Assembly (NCBI GenBank): GCA_005786805.1
Contig: SYCV01000184.1
Location: forward strand, 1 to 38,054
Origin: Planctomycetia bacterium
GTDB lineage: Bacteria > Planctomycetota > Planctomycetia > Gemmatales > Gemmataceae
Length of the DNA stretch: 38,054 nt
Direction of reading: 5' to 3'
Of this stretch, positions 1 through 8,494 are shown one piece after another. The position numbers and the translations under genes are program-made. Under the pieces are notes generated by a model. It saw only the letters and a list, made by a program, of their open reading frames with translations, made no database searches and was not told where the DNA came from. Position 1 is the stretch's first letter. Each line of letters begins with the position of its first letter.

Positions 1-1
1 A

Positions 2-1213
2 TTGGAACCTTTGGTCATGCCTGCTCCTGTTGATCCCTTGCCAATTGAGAAAGGTAAATCAAAAGTAGTTGCAAATGATGAAAACAAGCCTTTGGTTCTT
101 CCGATTCCTGATGATTTGTTGAAAAACAAATCAAGGTCTGTGGATGATGCCGCTCCTCAACCTGTTAAACCCCCTGTTTCCATCATTCCGGGTGATAAAG
201 ACAATGTTTTGAAAGATAGTGTTGCAAAGCCGGTTTCTGTAATTAAAACCAATGAAGTTGGAGCTGTATTGGGTTCGGAATCAACAGAGGTCCGGGATGC
301 TGGTTCCGAATTTATTGAGTCTGAAAAAAATGGTAAAAGTTATAGGCTCGAAGGTTTGTTCATGACGGGTGAATACCTTCTTGTCAAACCAAGGCGGGAT
401 GCTTTTGATTTTGCAATAACTTCCAGTGAAAGACTTGGGGTGATCAACGGAAATCTAAACTCACTCGATTGGGAAACAAGGAGTGCTTTTCGGGTTGGGC
501 TGGGCTATCAGTTTGAGGATGGTTGGGATGCGAGTGTAAGTTATTTTTACCTGCACTCCAATGCTTCCTCCAATTTGTCCGCACCTAATGGCGGTGCTTT
601 ATACGCGACCCTCACAAACAACACCTTTGATGATGTGTCTACTGCTAGTGCCATGGGCAATCTTGACATGAATGTCATTGATATCGATGTAGGTCGTAAT
701 TTCAGGGCAGCGGACAATTTGAATTTCAGGTTCACCGGTGGTGGCAGGGTAGCATGGATCGAGCAACAATTCAGCGCAATTTATAACGGTGGATCTCTGG
801 GGGCTGTCAATGACTTTGTGAGTAGCCCGGTTAATTTTACTGGAGCTGGTTTGACCACCGGTGGCGAGGGCACTTATACGTTAACCAAGCATTTTGGTCT
901 TTATGCAAGAGGCAAGGTTGCACTCCTAAGCGGAACTTTCAACAACAATTTGACAGAGACCAATGGGAATGGTGAAACCACCTTTTACAATATCAGAAAC
1001 AAGTATCATGAGATTGTGCCAGTTCTAGAAACTGGTGTTGGCGCCGTCTTAACCAAGGATCATATGCATTTCAAGGTTGGTTATGAGTTGTATAATTATT
1101 TCAACATGGTTGATAGCTTGGACTTTCAATCCTTAAGTTTTGGGAAAACCTCAAAACGACTGAGTGACCTGAGCCTTGAAGCATTGTCCATTCAGTTTGG
1201 TCTTACTTTTTAA
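2..1213 (+). CDS. Lpg1974-like outer membrane beta-barrel protein (5' partial)
   Basis: Probable outer membrane pore or structural barrel of the Legionella_OMP/Lpg1974-like group, which is expanded in Planctomycetota. The reading frame is open to the left edge, so the true start and any signal peptide probably lie outside the window. Residues about 1-115 are a Pro/Val/Lys/Asp-rich low-complexity segment. From about residue 117 the protein alternates short polar and aromatic strands, with the family-like stretch FRVGLGYQFEDGWDASVSY near residue 163. It ends in a strand finishing in Phe (QFGLTF), as outer membrane barrels usually do for BAM recognition. A strong terminator follows 30 bases after the stop, so it is transcribed separately from the cyclase gene downstream. 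The cargo, if any, cannot be told from sequence. The barrel assignment is fairly sure and the exact family less so. Confidence 0.7.
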   Translation: MEPLVMPAPVDPLPIEKGKSKVVANDENKPLVLPIPDDLLKNKSRSVDDAAPQPVKPPVSIIPGDKDNVLKDSVAKPVSVIKTNEVGAVLGSESTEVRDAGSEFIESEKNGKSYRLEGLFMTGEYLLVKPRRDAFDFAITSSERLGVINGNLNSLDWETRSAFRVGLGYQFEDGWDASVSYFYLHSNASSNLSAPNGGALYATLTNNTFDDVSTASAMGNLDMNVIDIDVGRNFRAADNLNFRFTGGGRVAWIEQQFSAIYNGGSLGAVNDFVSSPVNFTGAGLTTGGEGTYTLTKHFGLYARGKVALLSGTFNNNLTETNGNGETTFYNIRNKYHEIVPVLETGVGAVLTKDHMHFKVGYELYNYFNMVDSLDFQSLSFGKTSKRLSDLSLEALSIQFGLTF

Positions 1214-1243
1214 CGAAAAGTTAGAATTCTCCGATATAAGATT

Positions 1244-1276
1244 GCTGGCGGGAAAAAGCTTCTCGCCAGCTTTTTT
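1244..1276 (+). terminator. Rho-independent terminator after the outer membrane barrel gene
   Basis: The arms GCTGGCG (1244-1250) and CGCCAGC (1264-1270) are perfectly complementary. The stem can be extended inward by a G-T wobble and further pairs. A run of six T (1271-1276) follows at once. It lies 30 bases after the stop of the barrel gene and before the start chosen for the cyclase gene. Confidence 0.85.
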
Positions 1277-1328
1277 GTTTGATAATCTTAGTCATAAGTA
1301 TTTTTTGTGTTTTGCGGAAAGATTTTCG

Positions 1329-3116
1329 ATGCTTCATTTTACTGTTGATTACAAGGGTGAGATTGCTGAATTTGATCATGAATATGGCCCATTTGAGTTT
1401 GGTCGAGGACCCAAGCGTGATAATATCCCGCGTTTTGTTGTAAACGATTCCTATGTCTCTGGTAATCATGCCAGAATCCAGCAGATAGATGATTCTAAAG
1501 TCAGCATATTTAATTTAAGCCAAAGGAATTCAATCCGTTTGGACCAGGGAGAATCCATAAGCCTTGGAATGTCCATGCAAGTGGAATTGCCTGTCTTGAT
1601 CCATGTTGGTGAGACCAGCATTAAAATCGAAGCCATCCGGGAAGATGAGCTTGAGGGCGAGGATCTGGCATTATTGGATTCCATGGAAGCTGCGATAACC
1701 TTGAACGCAAGTCAATCCTCGGGAAGCCTGCTGGATTTGGGACAATCTCCCAGTCCGGAAAAACTCGCGCTGTGGTTTGAAACATTGATCGCAGTGCAAA
1801 AGTCAGCCAGTGGTTCAATGGAGTTTTACGAGGATACTGCGAGGGCGGTGGTGGAACTCATTGGATTGGACCGTGGTCTTGTCCTGATGATCAAGGATGG
1901 CAGGTGGATGGTTCAAGCCCGCTTTCCTGACGAGGATGTTGATCACAGGGAGTTTAGCGTTTCTGTTTTGGCTAAGATGGCCAAGGAAAAGAAAACTTTT
2001 TATCAAAGTGGTGCCGCTCTCCAGAGTCAAAGTGAAAGCGTGATGGGGATTCAAGCTGTTATAGCAGCACCGATTTTTGATAAGACCGGAAAAGTTGTTG
2101 GTGCGATTTATGGAGTCCGAAGCAAAGCTCCCGCCATGGGGGGGGCAAGCCTGGGGGTTAATCCCTTGGAGGCCCAGATTATTCAATTGCTTGCAAGTTC
2201 AGTAGGGGCTGGCCTTGCAAGACAGGAACAGGAGGCTGAGGCTGGCCGCTTGAAGGTTCAGTTTGAACAGTTTTTTTCTGGTGATCTTGCCCGGGAATTA
2301 CAAAAGAATCCAAAACTTCTAGAGGGCCATGAAACTGAAATCACCGTTCTTTTTTCTGATATAAGGGGGTTTTCCCGAATCTCGGAAGCTTTAAATCCAA
2401 GAGAAACCTGTAATCTGGTTGCTGATGTAATGGAGGAACTCACCTCCTGTATCATGGCTTTTGAAGGGGTGGTTGTTGGTTATTTGGGTGATGGAATCAT
2501 GGCGATGTGGAATGCGCCTGCTCCCCAGTCTGACCATGCCATCAAAGCTTGTAAGGCCGCGTTGGCAATGGTTTCCAAAATGCCCTCAATTCAAGATCGA
2601 TGGAAGAATAAAATTTCCATGCCGGTTAAAGTTGGTATTGGGATTAACACCGGAAATGCTTTATGCGGAAATATTGGGAGTCTTAGGAAATTTCAATATG
2701 GCGCACTTGGTCATGCTGTCAACCTGGCTAGTCGAATCGAGGGTGCAACCAAGGTGATGGGCGTCCCAATTTTGATAAGTGGATCCACAAAAAAAATGAT
2801 TGGCCAATCATTTTCGACCCGCAGGCTGCGCAAAGTGCGAGTCGTAGGCATCAACGAACCTGTGGATCTTTATCAACTCCATGCTGAAGTGTCCTCGATT
2901 GAATGGAAAAGTGATGCTGATGTGTATGAATCAGCGCTTGTAAACTATGAGTCGAAAAAGTTTGGTCTTGCTTGCCGTGACTTGTATCCGCTTATCACCA
3001 ACCAAAGTGGAAATTACGATCCGCCCTCATTAAGTTTAATGTCAAAAGCAATTGAGTTTCTTCGTAAACCGCCCATGGATTGCTTTGATGGAGTGGAAGA
3101 TTTGGATTTGAAATAA
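1329..3116 (+). CDS. FHA-GAF-class III nucleotide cyclase
   Basis: Predicted cytoplasmic signalling enzyme of 595 residues. An N-terminal FHA domain (about 20-100; Gly25-Arg26, Ser44 and His47 of the phosphopeptide-binding core) is followed by a GAF sensor domain (about 160-310) and a class III adenylate/guanylate cyclase domain (about 335-520). The two metal-binding aspartates are present (Asp344 in FSDIRGF, Asp388 in GDGIMAMW), as are the transition-state residues Asn465 and Arg469 in VNLASR. The positions that usually select the purine base are glycines (Gly384, Gly458), so the nucleotide used is uncertain. The ATG at 1329 is chosen because GGAAAG at 1316-1321 gives a well-spaced ribosome site. 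A longer frame from 1176 would run through the preceding terminator and overlap the barrel gene. The PQQ-propeller gene starts 33 bases downstream. Confidence 0.85.
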   Translation: MLHFTVDYKGEIAEFDHEYGPFEFGRGPKRDNIPRFVVNDSYVSGNHARIQQIDDSKVSIFNLSQRNSIRLDQGESISLGMSMQVELPVLIHVGETSIKIEAIREDELEGEDLALLDSMEAAITLNASQSSGSLLDLGQSPSPEKLALWFETLIAVQKSASGSMEFYEDTARAVVELIGLDRGLVLMIKDGRWMVQARFPDEDVDHREFSVSVLAKMAKEKKTFYQSGAALQSQSESVMGIQAVIAAPIFDKTGKVVGAIYGVRSKAPAMGGASLGVNPLEAQIIQLLASSVGAGLARQEQEAEAGRLKVQFEQFFSGDLARELQKNPKLLEGHETEITVLFSDIRGFSRISEALNPRETCNLVADVMEELTSCIMAFEGVVVGYLGDGIMAMWNAPAPQSDHAIKACKAALAMVSKMPSIQDRWKNKISMPVKVGIGINTGNALCGNIGSLRKFQYGALGHAVNLASRIEGATKVMGVPILISGSTKKMIGQSFSTRRLRKVRVVGINEPVDLYQLHAEVSSIEWKSDADVYESALVNYESKKFGLACRDLYPLITNQSGNYDPPSLSLMSKAIEFLRKPPMDCFDGVEDLDLK

Positions 3117-3149
3117 AAGTTTGAATTAATTAGGGTATGGAGGCCAATC

Positions 3150-4529
3150 ATGTTGGGATATAAACCATTCAAGTTCTTGATGTTTTTTGTGGTTTTGTTT
3201 CTTTTGCAAGTCCTTCCGCTTATCAATGGGGCTGAAATAGCCAATGAGGTTCTGCCTGAGGACATTGGCACAAGAAAAACGGGGGCTGATTGGGAATCAT
3301 TTCTTGGTAAAAATGGTGATAGTTTTTCTCCAGAAAAAGGTATAACTCCCTGGCCTGCTGGTGGTCCCAAACTTCTTTGGGGTGCAAGGATGGCGGATGG
3401 TTATGCCATGCCAGCGATCAGTCGGGGCAGGGCTTTTCTATTTGATCAATCCAAGGGGATTGCCAGGCTTCGCTGTTGTAATAGTGAGACAGGCAAGGAA
3501 TTGTGGGTTTTCACTTACGAATCAAATTATCAGGATTTATACGGATATAGTAATGGCCCTCGTTGTTATCCGATTGTGGATGGTGCGCGCGTTTACATTA
3601 TCGGTCCTGAGGGGCTTTTGCATTGCATCGATGTTTCAACTGGCAAAGTTATTTGGAAGACCAACACGGTTGAAGAATTTGGAGTGATTCAAAACTTTTT
3701 TGGTGTTGGAAGCACGCCGGTTGTTCATGGGCGACTTCTTCTGGTGCCTGTGGGAGGAAGCCCAAAAGGAAGTGACAAGGTGGATTTTTCTGAACTGAAG
3801 GGAAATGGCACCGGATTGGTTGCCTATGACAAATATAGTGGCAAGGTTGTTTATAAGTTTTCAGATGAACTGGCGAGTTACTCGAGTCCTGTTCTTGCAA
3901 CAATTGACGGTAGAAAATATGGCTTGCATTTGGCAAGGGGCGGGCTGATCGGGTTTGAACCTGGCACGGGTAAACAGGATTTTTATTTTCCCTGGAGATC
4001 GCGTGTTCTTGAAAGCGTCAACGCCGCTTCACCGCTTGTTGTCGGGAATAAGATTTTCATTTCTGAGACATATGGTCCGGGTTCCGCTTTGTTGGAAGTT
4101 GAAAAGGGAGTTGTCAAGGTACTTTGGGATGATGAAACCCGGGGCAGGGATAAATCCATGCAGTGCCATTGGAACACCCCAATCCATGTTGATGGCTACA
4201 TTTATGGCTCGAGTGGAAGGCATAAGTCAAATGCGGAGTTAAGGTGCGTGGAGATGAAAACAGGCAAGGTCAAATGGTCGGTGCCGGACCTCACCCGTTG
4301 TTCCTTGCTTCAGGTTGATGGTCATTTCATTTGTCAGGCTGAAGATGGTTTGCTTTATTTGATAAAGATCAATCCTGAAAAATTTGAAAAGGTATCTGTC
4401 GCGGCATTTTCATCGAATGGGGTTCCACTCCTTCAGGAGCCTTGTTGGTGTGCCCCTGTTTTGGCAAAAGGTCTCTTGTATGTGCGGGGAAGAAATACCT
4501 TGCTTTGTATTGATCTATTTCAAAAATGA
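3150..4529 (+). CDS. Secreted PQQ-like beta-propeller repeat protein
   Basis: The protein has 459 residues. An N-terminal signal peptide (Lys-Pro-Phe-Lys then a Phe/Val/Leu-rich core, ending near INGA) sends it to the periplasm or cell surface. The rest is built from repeated propeller blades of the PQQ/BamB type, seen as recurring motifs such as GKELWVF, GKVIWKT, GKVVYKF and GKVKWSV (sheet Trp after a Gly-Lys turn). Such proteins are abundant in Planctomycetota. Some are quinoprotein dehydrogenases, but most are binding scaffolds with no known enzyme activity, and no PQQ catalytic residues could be assigned here. Its gene lies between the cyclase and the PSCyt1/DUF1553 gene, with an 84-base spacer downstream. 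A role in envelope redox or polymer handling is inference from the neighbours. Confidence 0.8.
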   Translation: MLGYKPFKFLMFFVVLFLLQVLPLINGAEIANEVLPEDIGTRKTGADWESFLGKNGDSFSPEKGITPWPAGGPKLLWGARMADGYAMPAISRGRAFLFDQSKGIARLRCCNSETGKELWVFTYESNYQDLYGYSNGPRCYPIVDGARVYIIGPEGLLHCIDVSTGKVIWKTNTVEEFGVIQNFFGVGSTPVVHGRLLLVPVGGSPKGSDKVDFSELKGNGTGLVAYDKYSGKVVYKFSDELASYSSPVLATIDGRKYGLHLARGGLIGFEPGTGKQDFYFPWRSRVLESVNAASPLVVGNKIFISETYGPGSALLEVEKGVVKVLWDDETRGRDKSMQCHWNTPIHVDGYIYGSSGRHKSNAELRCVEMKTGKVKWSVPDLTRCSLLQVDGHFICQAEDGLLYLIKINPEKFEKVSVAAFSSNGVPLLQEPCWCAPVLAKGLLYVRGRNTLLCIDLFQK

Positions 4530-4613
4530 TCACTCCTTTGCGGTTGGATATTATTGCCGAAATCGATTACAATTTAAGGATGTCTATGATTCCTCACAAT
4601 TAAAGGTGTGGTT

Positions 4614-7600
4614 ATGGGATGGAAAGTTTTCTCATTGCTTTGGGTTGTTTTTCTGTTGACCCATACCCCCAAGGTCTTGGGTTCTGACCAGAAACAAGTA
4701 GAGTTTTTTGAGAATAAAATTCGCCCGCTTTTTGTGAATTATTGCCATGAGTGCCATAGCGTTGAAAAAAAACAACGAGGCGGGCTTTTGTTGGATTCCA
4801 AACCCTCGATATTGAAGGGCGGGGATACAGGGCCTTTGTTTATTTCGGGGAAACCAAATGAAAGTCTTTTGTTGAAGGTGGTCAGCTATGATGATGAGAT
4901 AAAAATGCCACCAAAAAGCAAGCTTTCGGCTTCTCAGATCGAGGATATCCGCACTTGGATCAAAGATGGAGCTTATTGGCCTGATGAAAAAAGCACCGCG
5001 ATAAAATCAAATTCATTCAACATTGAAGAAAGAAAAAAACATTGGGCATGGCAACCATTGGCCAAAATCAAAGCAAAACCCGTGATTTCCGGGGCCTGGG
5101 CAAAGTCTCCGATCGATGTGTTTTTAAATGAAAAAATGATTGAAAAAGGGCTTGTTCCATCCAACCCCGCCCAAAAAGAAGTCCTTATTCGTAGGGCTTA
5201 TTTTGACTTGGTTGGTCTTCCCCCATCTCCTGCTGATACCAAGGCTTTTTTAGAGGACGCATCCCAAAACGCTTTTGAGAAAGTTGTTGATAAGTTGCTT
5301 GATTCATCGGCATTCGGTGAAAAATGGGCCAGACACTGGCTTGATTTGGTGCGATATGGTGAGTCCCGGGGACATGAATTTGATTTTAACATACCAAATG
5401 CTTTTCAGTATCGGGATTATGTTATTCGCGCGTTTAACGCGGATGTTCCTTATAACCAATTTGTTAAAGAACACCTTGCAGGCGACCTGCTTGCCCAACC
5501 AAGATTGCATCCCTCTCACGGTTGGAACGAATCCATCCTTGGCACGGGTTTTCTCTATCTTGGCGAGGAGGTTCATTCGCCTGTCGATATCAGGTTGGAC
5601 CAGGCGGATCGATTCGATAACCGTATTGATGTGATAGGGAAGACTTTTCTCGGCCTTACTATTGCCTGCGCTCGGTGTCATGATCATAAATTCGACCCGA
5701 TAACCGCAAAGGATTATTACTCCCTTTTTGGATTTCTTGAAAGTAGTCACTATCGGCTTTCAAGGTTTCAGAGTGTTGAGAAAAACAAAAAGGTTGATCA
5801 AAAGTTGGTTGATTTAAGGCGGAGTTTTGAGCCCAAGATTCGCGACGAATTGGCTGGAATGCTTAAAAATGCAGCAAATGATTTTAAAGCTTATTCAAAA
5901 GCGGCGAAGATTGCGTATTTGGCTGCCAAGAATCCCGTTGAAACAATTTTAACCAGCCAGGACATTATGTTGAGTGATTTTGAAGCTGGAAATTTTAAGG
6001 GTTGGAAACCGGAAGGGGAAGCTTTTGGAAATTCTCCCGTTTCCGGCGATGATCTTGCGCCAGAGCAAAAAGACGGATCGTTCCAAGGAAAGTTTCTGGT
6101 TAATTCTTATATTCAAAAAAATGGCAATAAAATTGTCCGCTCAGACAAGCCCACAGGAACCCTTACTTCTGATCCCTTTCAGGTTGAGCGTGACTTTATT
6201 TCACTTCTTGTTGGTGGTGGCGCCCATGTTGGTAAAACCTGTGTGAATTTAATGATTGATGGTAATGTTGTCGCAAGCGTGACAGGTAAAAATCAGAATG
6301 CGATGACTCCAGTTTCGATCGATGTCCGAAAGTACATGGGTAAAAAAGCGGTCATTAAAATTATTGACCAGGAAACCAGGGGTTGGGGGCATATTGCCGT
6401 CGATGCCATCAAGCTTACCAATTCCCCGGTTCAAAATGATTCCGTCAATTCTGCATTGGTGAAAATTAGCAAAAAACAACTCGAGCAAGTCGCGCTGTCG
6501 GAGAAAATCGATCCTGCCAGGTTTTCTGATTTTCTGTCATTTTGGTTGAGGGTGGACGCGGATAAAAAACATCCAGCTAGTTTCTTGGCCAAAAAGATTT
6601 TCCTTACTGATCCCAGTCGTATTGTTGATAAGAATCCGGTGAACGCCATTGATGCTTTCTCTGCTTTGCCTAAAGCAGGTAAAGTTGTAGTTGATTATTC
6701 TAAACAACCACAAAGTTCATGGATGCCTGATGATTTTAGTTATGGACGCACACCAGCGAAATCTGGTTCGATCCGGATAATAGAATCCAAATCAAAGCTT
6801 GAGTTTCAATTAGTTGAAAGGTCTGCCGCGATGATAGATCCTTTTTGGAAGGATTTGAAGCATGCCAAGGGAGCTGAACCTGAACCAGGGGCGCTTGGTG
6901 GTAACAGGGCGGGGAAGGTTCTTATCACTCCTACTTTTTCACTTGAGGATGGTTGGGTGCATTTTTTGGCAAAAGGAAAAGCTAAGGTTTTCTGTTCGGT
7001 TGGTGACCACCTAATGCTAACCGGTCCTTTACATGGAAACTTGGTCCGTAATATAGATTTAAATGAATGGTCGTGGGTAAGCCTTGACCTTACCCGATAC
7101 AAAAAATTAGCCACACATCTTGAGTTTTCATCCGATGATTTGAATTTTGCATTACGAATTGTGATAAACGGCGGAATTGATCGTCCTAATCCACCGGTTT
7201 CTCCCCGAGAGGATTTGGTTAAAGATTTGGCCTCCCAAGGCAGTGGATCTTTCACAAATGATGTGCAAAGTCGAATCAATGGGCTTGCATTGATGATTGA
7301 AAAAGGAGAAATGGCTGACAATTCAACCAATGCTGCAAACCTTTATCTTGCGAACATTCTTATTGAGTCTGGTTTGGTAAAGGCTGATCCCAATCAATCA
7401 GGCAAACAATCATTAACCTCTCTTGCTGAAAAACAAACACAGCTTCAGGCTGAAGTTCAGTGGGAATCCCAACTTGCCTTGGCTTTGGCTGATGGCAGCG
7501 GTATTGATGAGAAGGTTTTTGTGAGGGGTAATCACAAAAGTCTTGGAGAACCCGCTCCTAGATCTTATCTTGCCGCGCTTGGGGGAACAAAGCTCCCTGA

Positions 7601-8471
7601 TGAAAATTTGGGAAGTGGCAGATTACATCTTGCAGATTGGATAACTGATGTTGAAAAGGATCCTTTTCTTCCAAGGGTCATGGTTAACCGTATTTGGCAT
7701 CATCTGTTTGGGAGGGGAATTGTAGCTTCAGTTGACAATTTTGGATTTCTAGGAGAGAAACCCACACATCCTGAACTCCTTGATTTTTTAGCGGTTCAAT
7801 TTGTTGATGATGGATGGTCAATAAAAAAAACCATAAGAAAAATCATGCTTTCATCCACATATCAATTGTCATCGGTTGAGTCAGAAAACACAAAAAAGAT
7901 TGACCCCGGTAATCTTTTGTTAAGTCATGCGAATATTAAAAGGCTTTCAGGCGAATCCATCCGTGATGCGATTCTTAAGATCTCAGGAGAGTTGAATGAT
8001 ACCATGTTTGGTCCATCAATAAATGTGAGCCTGTCCTCCTTTCAAGAAGGAAGAGGCAGGCCGGCAAGTGGACCTTTGGACGGAGGGGGACGAAGGAGCA
8101 TTTATCTTTCTGTTAGAAGAAATTTCCTATCATCCTTCATGCTGGCTTTTGATTCTCCCATTCCGTTTTCTACCGTTGGGCGACGCAGTATTTCTAATGT
8201 TCCCTCCCAGGCGTTGATATTGATGAATGATCCTTTTGTTCACCAGCAGTCTGAGAAATGGGCCAAAAAAGTAATTGCTTATTCTTCAGATTCCAATGCA
8301 AGGTTGGAAATCATGTTTCAACAAGCTTTTGGTAGGCCACCCTCGGGTTCTGAAATTGAGGAATGCTCCAACTTCTTGAGAATGTTTTCACCTGATTCCC
8401 CTGAAACTGAAAAATGGACTGCCATTGCGCATTCTTTGATGAATGTGAAGGAATTTGTCTGGATTCCCTAG
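4614..8471 (+). CDS. PSCyt1/DUF1549/DUF1553 planctomycete-type cytochrome c protein
   Basis: A large secreted protein (1285 residues) of the family usually found beside DUF1501 genes in Planctomycetota. A signal peptide (residues 1-23) is followed by a planctomycete cytochrome c domain with heme motif CHECH (44-48) and a likely distal Met in KMPPKSKLS. A DUF1549 domain follows (about 163-378), with a second CxxCH motif, CARCH, at 352-356. A beta-sandwich segment (about 450-605, LVGGGAHVGKTCVNLMIDG) resembles the carbohydrate-associated jelly-roll modules of this family. A less conserved LamG-like stretch (about 700-860) precedes the C-terminal DUF1553 domain (about 1000-1255, MVNRIWHHLFGRG). 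The ATG at 4614 is preferred over GTG at 4608 because AAAGG sits 7 bases upstream. It lies 23 bases before the DUF1501 gene, which suggests co-expression. A role in polysaccharide or sulfated-glycan breakdown is often proposed for the pair but is not shown here. Confidence 0.9.
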   Translation: MGWKVFSLLWVVFLLTHTPKVLGSDQKQVEFFENKIRPLFVNYCHECHSVEKKQRGGLLLDSKPSILKGGDTGPLFISGKPNESLLLKVVSYDDEIKMPPKSKLSASQIEDIRTWIKDGAYWPDEKSTAIKSNSFNIEERKKHWAWQPLAKIKAKPVISGAWAKSPIDVFLNEKMIEKGLVPSNPAQKEVLIRRAYFDLVGLPPSPADTKAFLEDASQNAFEKVVDKLLDSSAFGEKWARHWLDLVRYGESRGHEFDFNIPNAFQYRDYVIRAFNADVPYNQFVKEHLAGDLLAQPRLHPSHGWNESILGTGFLYLGEEVHSPVDIRLDQADRFDNRIDVIGKTFLGLTIACARCHDHKFDPITAKDYYSLFGFLESSHYRLSRFQSVEKNKKVDQKLVDLRRSFEPKIRDELAGMLKNAANDFKAYSKAAKIAYLAAKNPVETILTSQDIMLSDFEAGNFKGWKPEGEAFGNSPVSGDDLAPEQKDGSFQGKFLVNSYIQKNGNKIVRSDKPTGTLTSDPFQVERDFISLLVGGGAHVGKTCVNLMIDGNVVASVTGKNQNAMTPVSIDVRKYMGKKAVIKIIDQETRGWGHIAVDAIKLTNSPVQNDSVNSALVKISKKQLEQVALSEKIDPARFSDFLSFWLRVDADKKHPASFLAKKIFLTDPSRIVDKNPVNAIDAFSALPKAGKVVVDYSKQPQSSWMPDDFSYGRTPAKSGSIRIIESKSKLEFQLVERSAAMIDPFWKDLKHAKGAEPEPGALGGNRAGKVLITPTFSLEDGWVHFLAKGKAKVFCSVGDHLMLTGPLHGNLVRNIDLNEWSWVSLDLTRYKKLATHLEFSSDDLNFALRIVINGGIDRPNPPVSPREDLVKDLASQGSGSFTNDVQSRINGLALMIEKGEMADNSTNAANLYLANILIESGLVKADPNQSGKQSLTSLAEKQTQLQAEVQWESQLALALADGSGIDEKVFVRGNHKSLGEPAPRSYLAALGGTKLPDENLGSGRLHLADWITDVEKDPFLPRVMVNRIWHHLFGRGIVASVDNFGFLGEKPTHPELLDFLAVQFVDDGWSIKKTIRKIMLSSTYQLSSVESENTKKIDPGNLLLSHANIKRLSGESIRDAILKISGELNDTMFGPSINVSLSSFQEGRGRPASGPLDGGGRRSIYLSVRRNFLSSFMLAFDSPIPFSTVGRRSISNVPSQALILMNDPFVHQQSEKWAKKVIAYSSDSNARLEIMFQQAFGRPPSGSEIEECSNFLRMFSPDSPETEKWTAIAHSLMNVKEFVWIP

Positions 8472-8494
8472 TTTCCTTTTAGGAACCGAAAACC

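Noticed and set aside
1176-1328. Longer N-terminus for the cyclase
   Set aside because: The extra 51 codons overlap the barrel gene and cross its terminator; the ATG at 1329 has a good ribosome site and directly precedes the FHA domain.
6806-7330. 174-codon minus-strand frame inside the DUF1553 gene
   Set aside because: It is the reverse of a conserved coding region and lacks any recognisable domain or start site.
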